From JBLIOB01 sp047639575 (GTDB lineage: Bacteria > Bacteroidota > Bacteroidia > Flavobacteriales_D > Parvicellaceae), in contig JBLIOB010000269.1 of assembly GCA_047639575.1 (NCBI GenBank), positions 1-5,936 of the forward strand: 5,936 nucleotides of DNA, in the 5' to 3' direction. The translations under genes were made by a program, and so were the position numbers. Below are positions 5,384 to 5,936 of the stretch, piece by piece; within the stretch, counting starts at the first letter, position 1, and each line of letters opens with the position of its first letter. The notes below the pieces were generated by a model, which ran no database searches, had not been told where the DNA came from, and was given only the letters and a program-made list of their open reading frames with translations.

Positions 5384-5936
5384 ATGTTAGTCAGAAAACT
5401 CAAGTGCCAAACCTGTGGTGCATCTAAGGTCAACGATATAGTTACTGGATTCATTTATTGCGACTATTGTGCTCACTTCATGGGATTCGATTTTCAAAAA
5501 ATGGGCGAAGAAGCAACTAACGTTTTTGATTACACCTACTTCGCAGAACATGGGAAGTGGCCTGATAAAGTTCAAGAATACATGGATATTGGTCAAAAAA
5601 TGGCTCCAGCAATGACAGAGGAAAATGCTGAAGAGTTCACTCAGCTATCAGTTACTATGCACGAATTGGAATTAGACTTATTCCCAGATCGGTTTGCACC
5701 TAAAATGAAGATTGCAAACTACCGTCAAGACTATATGACCTTTTTTCAAAAATTTACAGAGGATCGAGTTGCAGATGGATTTTTTGAGAAAAACCGAGTT
5801 ATTCAAGAGCAACTCACCAGCTTAACCGCAAATGTAACTCAGGTTATGGTCGATCATAAGCCCAACTGGCAATATGACGAACATTTGGAAGCTTATTTCG
5901 ATGCAGTCAGTGTATATAGCAGAAAATGTTCTGATG
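5384..5936 (+). CDS. Zinc-ribbon protein of unknown function, C terminus outside the window
   Basis: My own translation from ATG 5384 stays open for 184 codons to the window edge, so this is a real but incomplete gene. The N terminus begins MLVRKLKCQTCG and carries two CxxC pairs (C8/C11 and C26/C29), separated by 14 residues, which is a classic zinc ribbon. The following part (about 35-184) has no further cysteine until C182, is rich in Phe, Tyr, Met and acidic residues, and looks largely helical (for example around EEFTQLSVTMHELELDLF and EKNRVIQEQLTSLTANV). There is no signal peptide or membrane segment, so it is cytoplasmic. I do not recognise the family; zinc ribbons of this kind occur in DNA-, RNA- and protein-binding proteins alike. 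The opposite strand has a short open frame at 5387-5596, which is a shadow. The 143-base spacer after ribH shows neither a convincing terminator nor a consensus promoter, so its transcription is unclear. Confidence 0.82.
   Translation, partial: MLVRKLKCQTCGASKVNDIVTGFIYCDYCAHFMGFDFQKMGEEATNVFDYTYFAEHGKWPDKVQEYMDIGQKMAPAMTEENAEEFTQLSVTMHELELDLFPDRFAPKMKIANYRQDYMTFFQKFTEDRVADGFFEKNRVIQEQLTSLTANVTQVMVDHKPNWQYDEHLEAYFDAVSVYSRKCSD

Noticed and set aside
5387..5596. Minus-strand open frame of 69 codons.
   Set aside because: The plus strand here is open for 184 codons with two CxxC pairs, so this frame is a shadow.

Overview
The window looks like an AT-rich chromosomal segment of a Bacteroidota bacterium, probably of the Flavobacteriales. 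Three things support this. The intergenic regions carry -7 boxes of the TAnnTTTG type, two of them with a TTG element 18-19 bases upstream. The genes lack Shine-Dalgarno sequences. The ndk / DUF721 (DciA-like) / recF / TPR protein / ribH neighbourhood is, from memory, typical of that group. I see no tRNA, rRNA, CRISPR array, insertion sequence or phage gene.

Left part (1-1957, all minus strand). A promoter at 1928-1957 drives a two-gene unit for exported proteins: a lipoprotein (985-1905) and, 11 bases further on, a small secreted protein (353-973). The unit closes with a rho-independent terminator (271-334). Immediately beyond it begins nrnA (1-257, N-terminal part only), a DHH-family phosphoesterase that degrades nanoRNA and pAp.

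Middle part (2007-3916). ndk (plus strand) has its own promoter and a clean terminator and converges on the minus-strand pair recF-DUF721. The DUF721 gene overlaps the end of recF and seems to start at a TTG codon. NDK supplies nucleoside triphosphates, RecF acts in gap repair, and DUF721/DciA proteins are linked to replicative helicase loading, so this is a nucleotide and DNA-maintenance block.

Right part (3909-5936). recF and a membrane-anchored TPR gene diverge from a 108-base region holding two back-to-back promoter signals and two small inverted repeats. The TPR gene is followed after only 2 bases by ribH (lumazine synthase, riboflavin pathway). After a 143-base spacer, an unrecognised zinc-ribbon protein gene starts at 5384 and runs off the window.

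Most of the content is conserved housekeeping. I found no clear new multi-gene system. The least explained items are the lipoprotein/secreted-protein pair, the zinc-ribbon gene at the right end, and the compact regulatory region between recF and the TPR gene.
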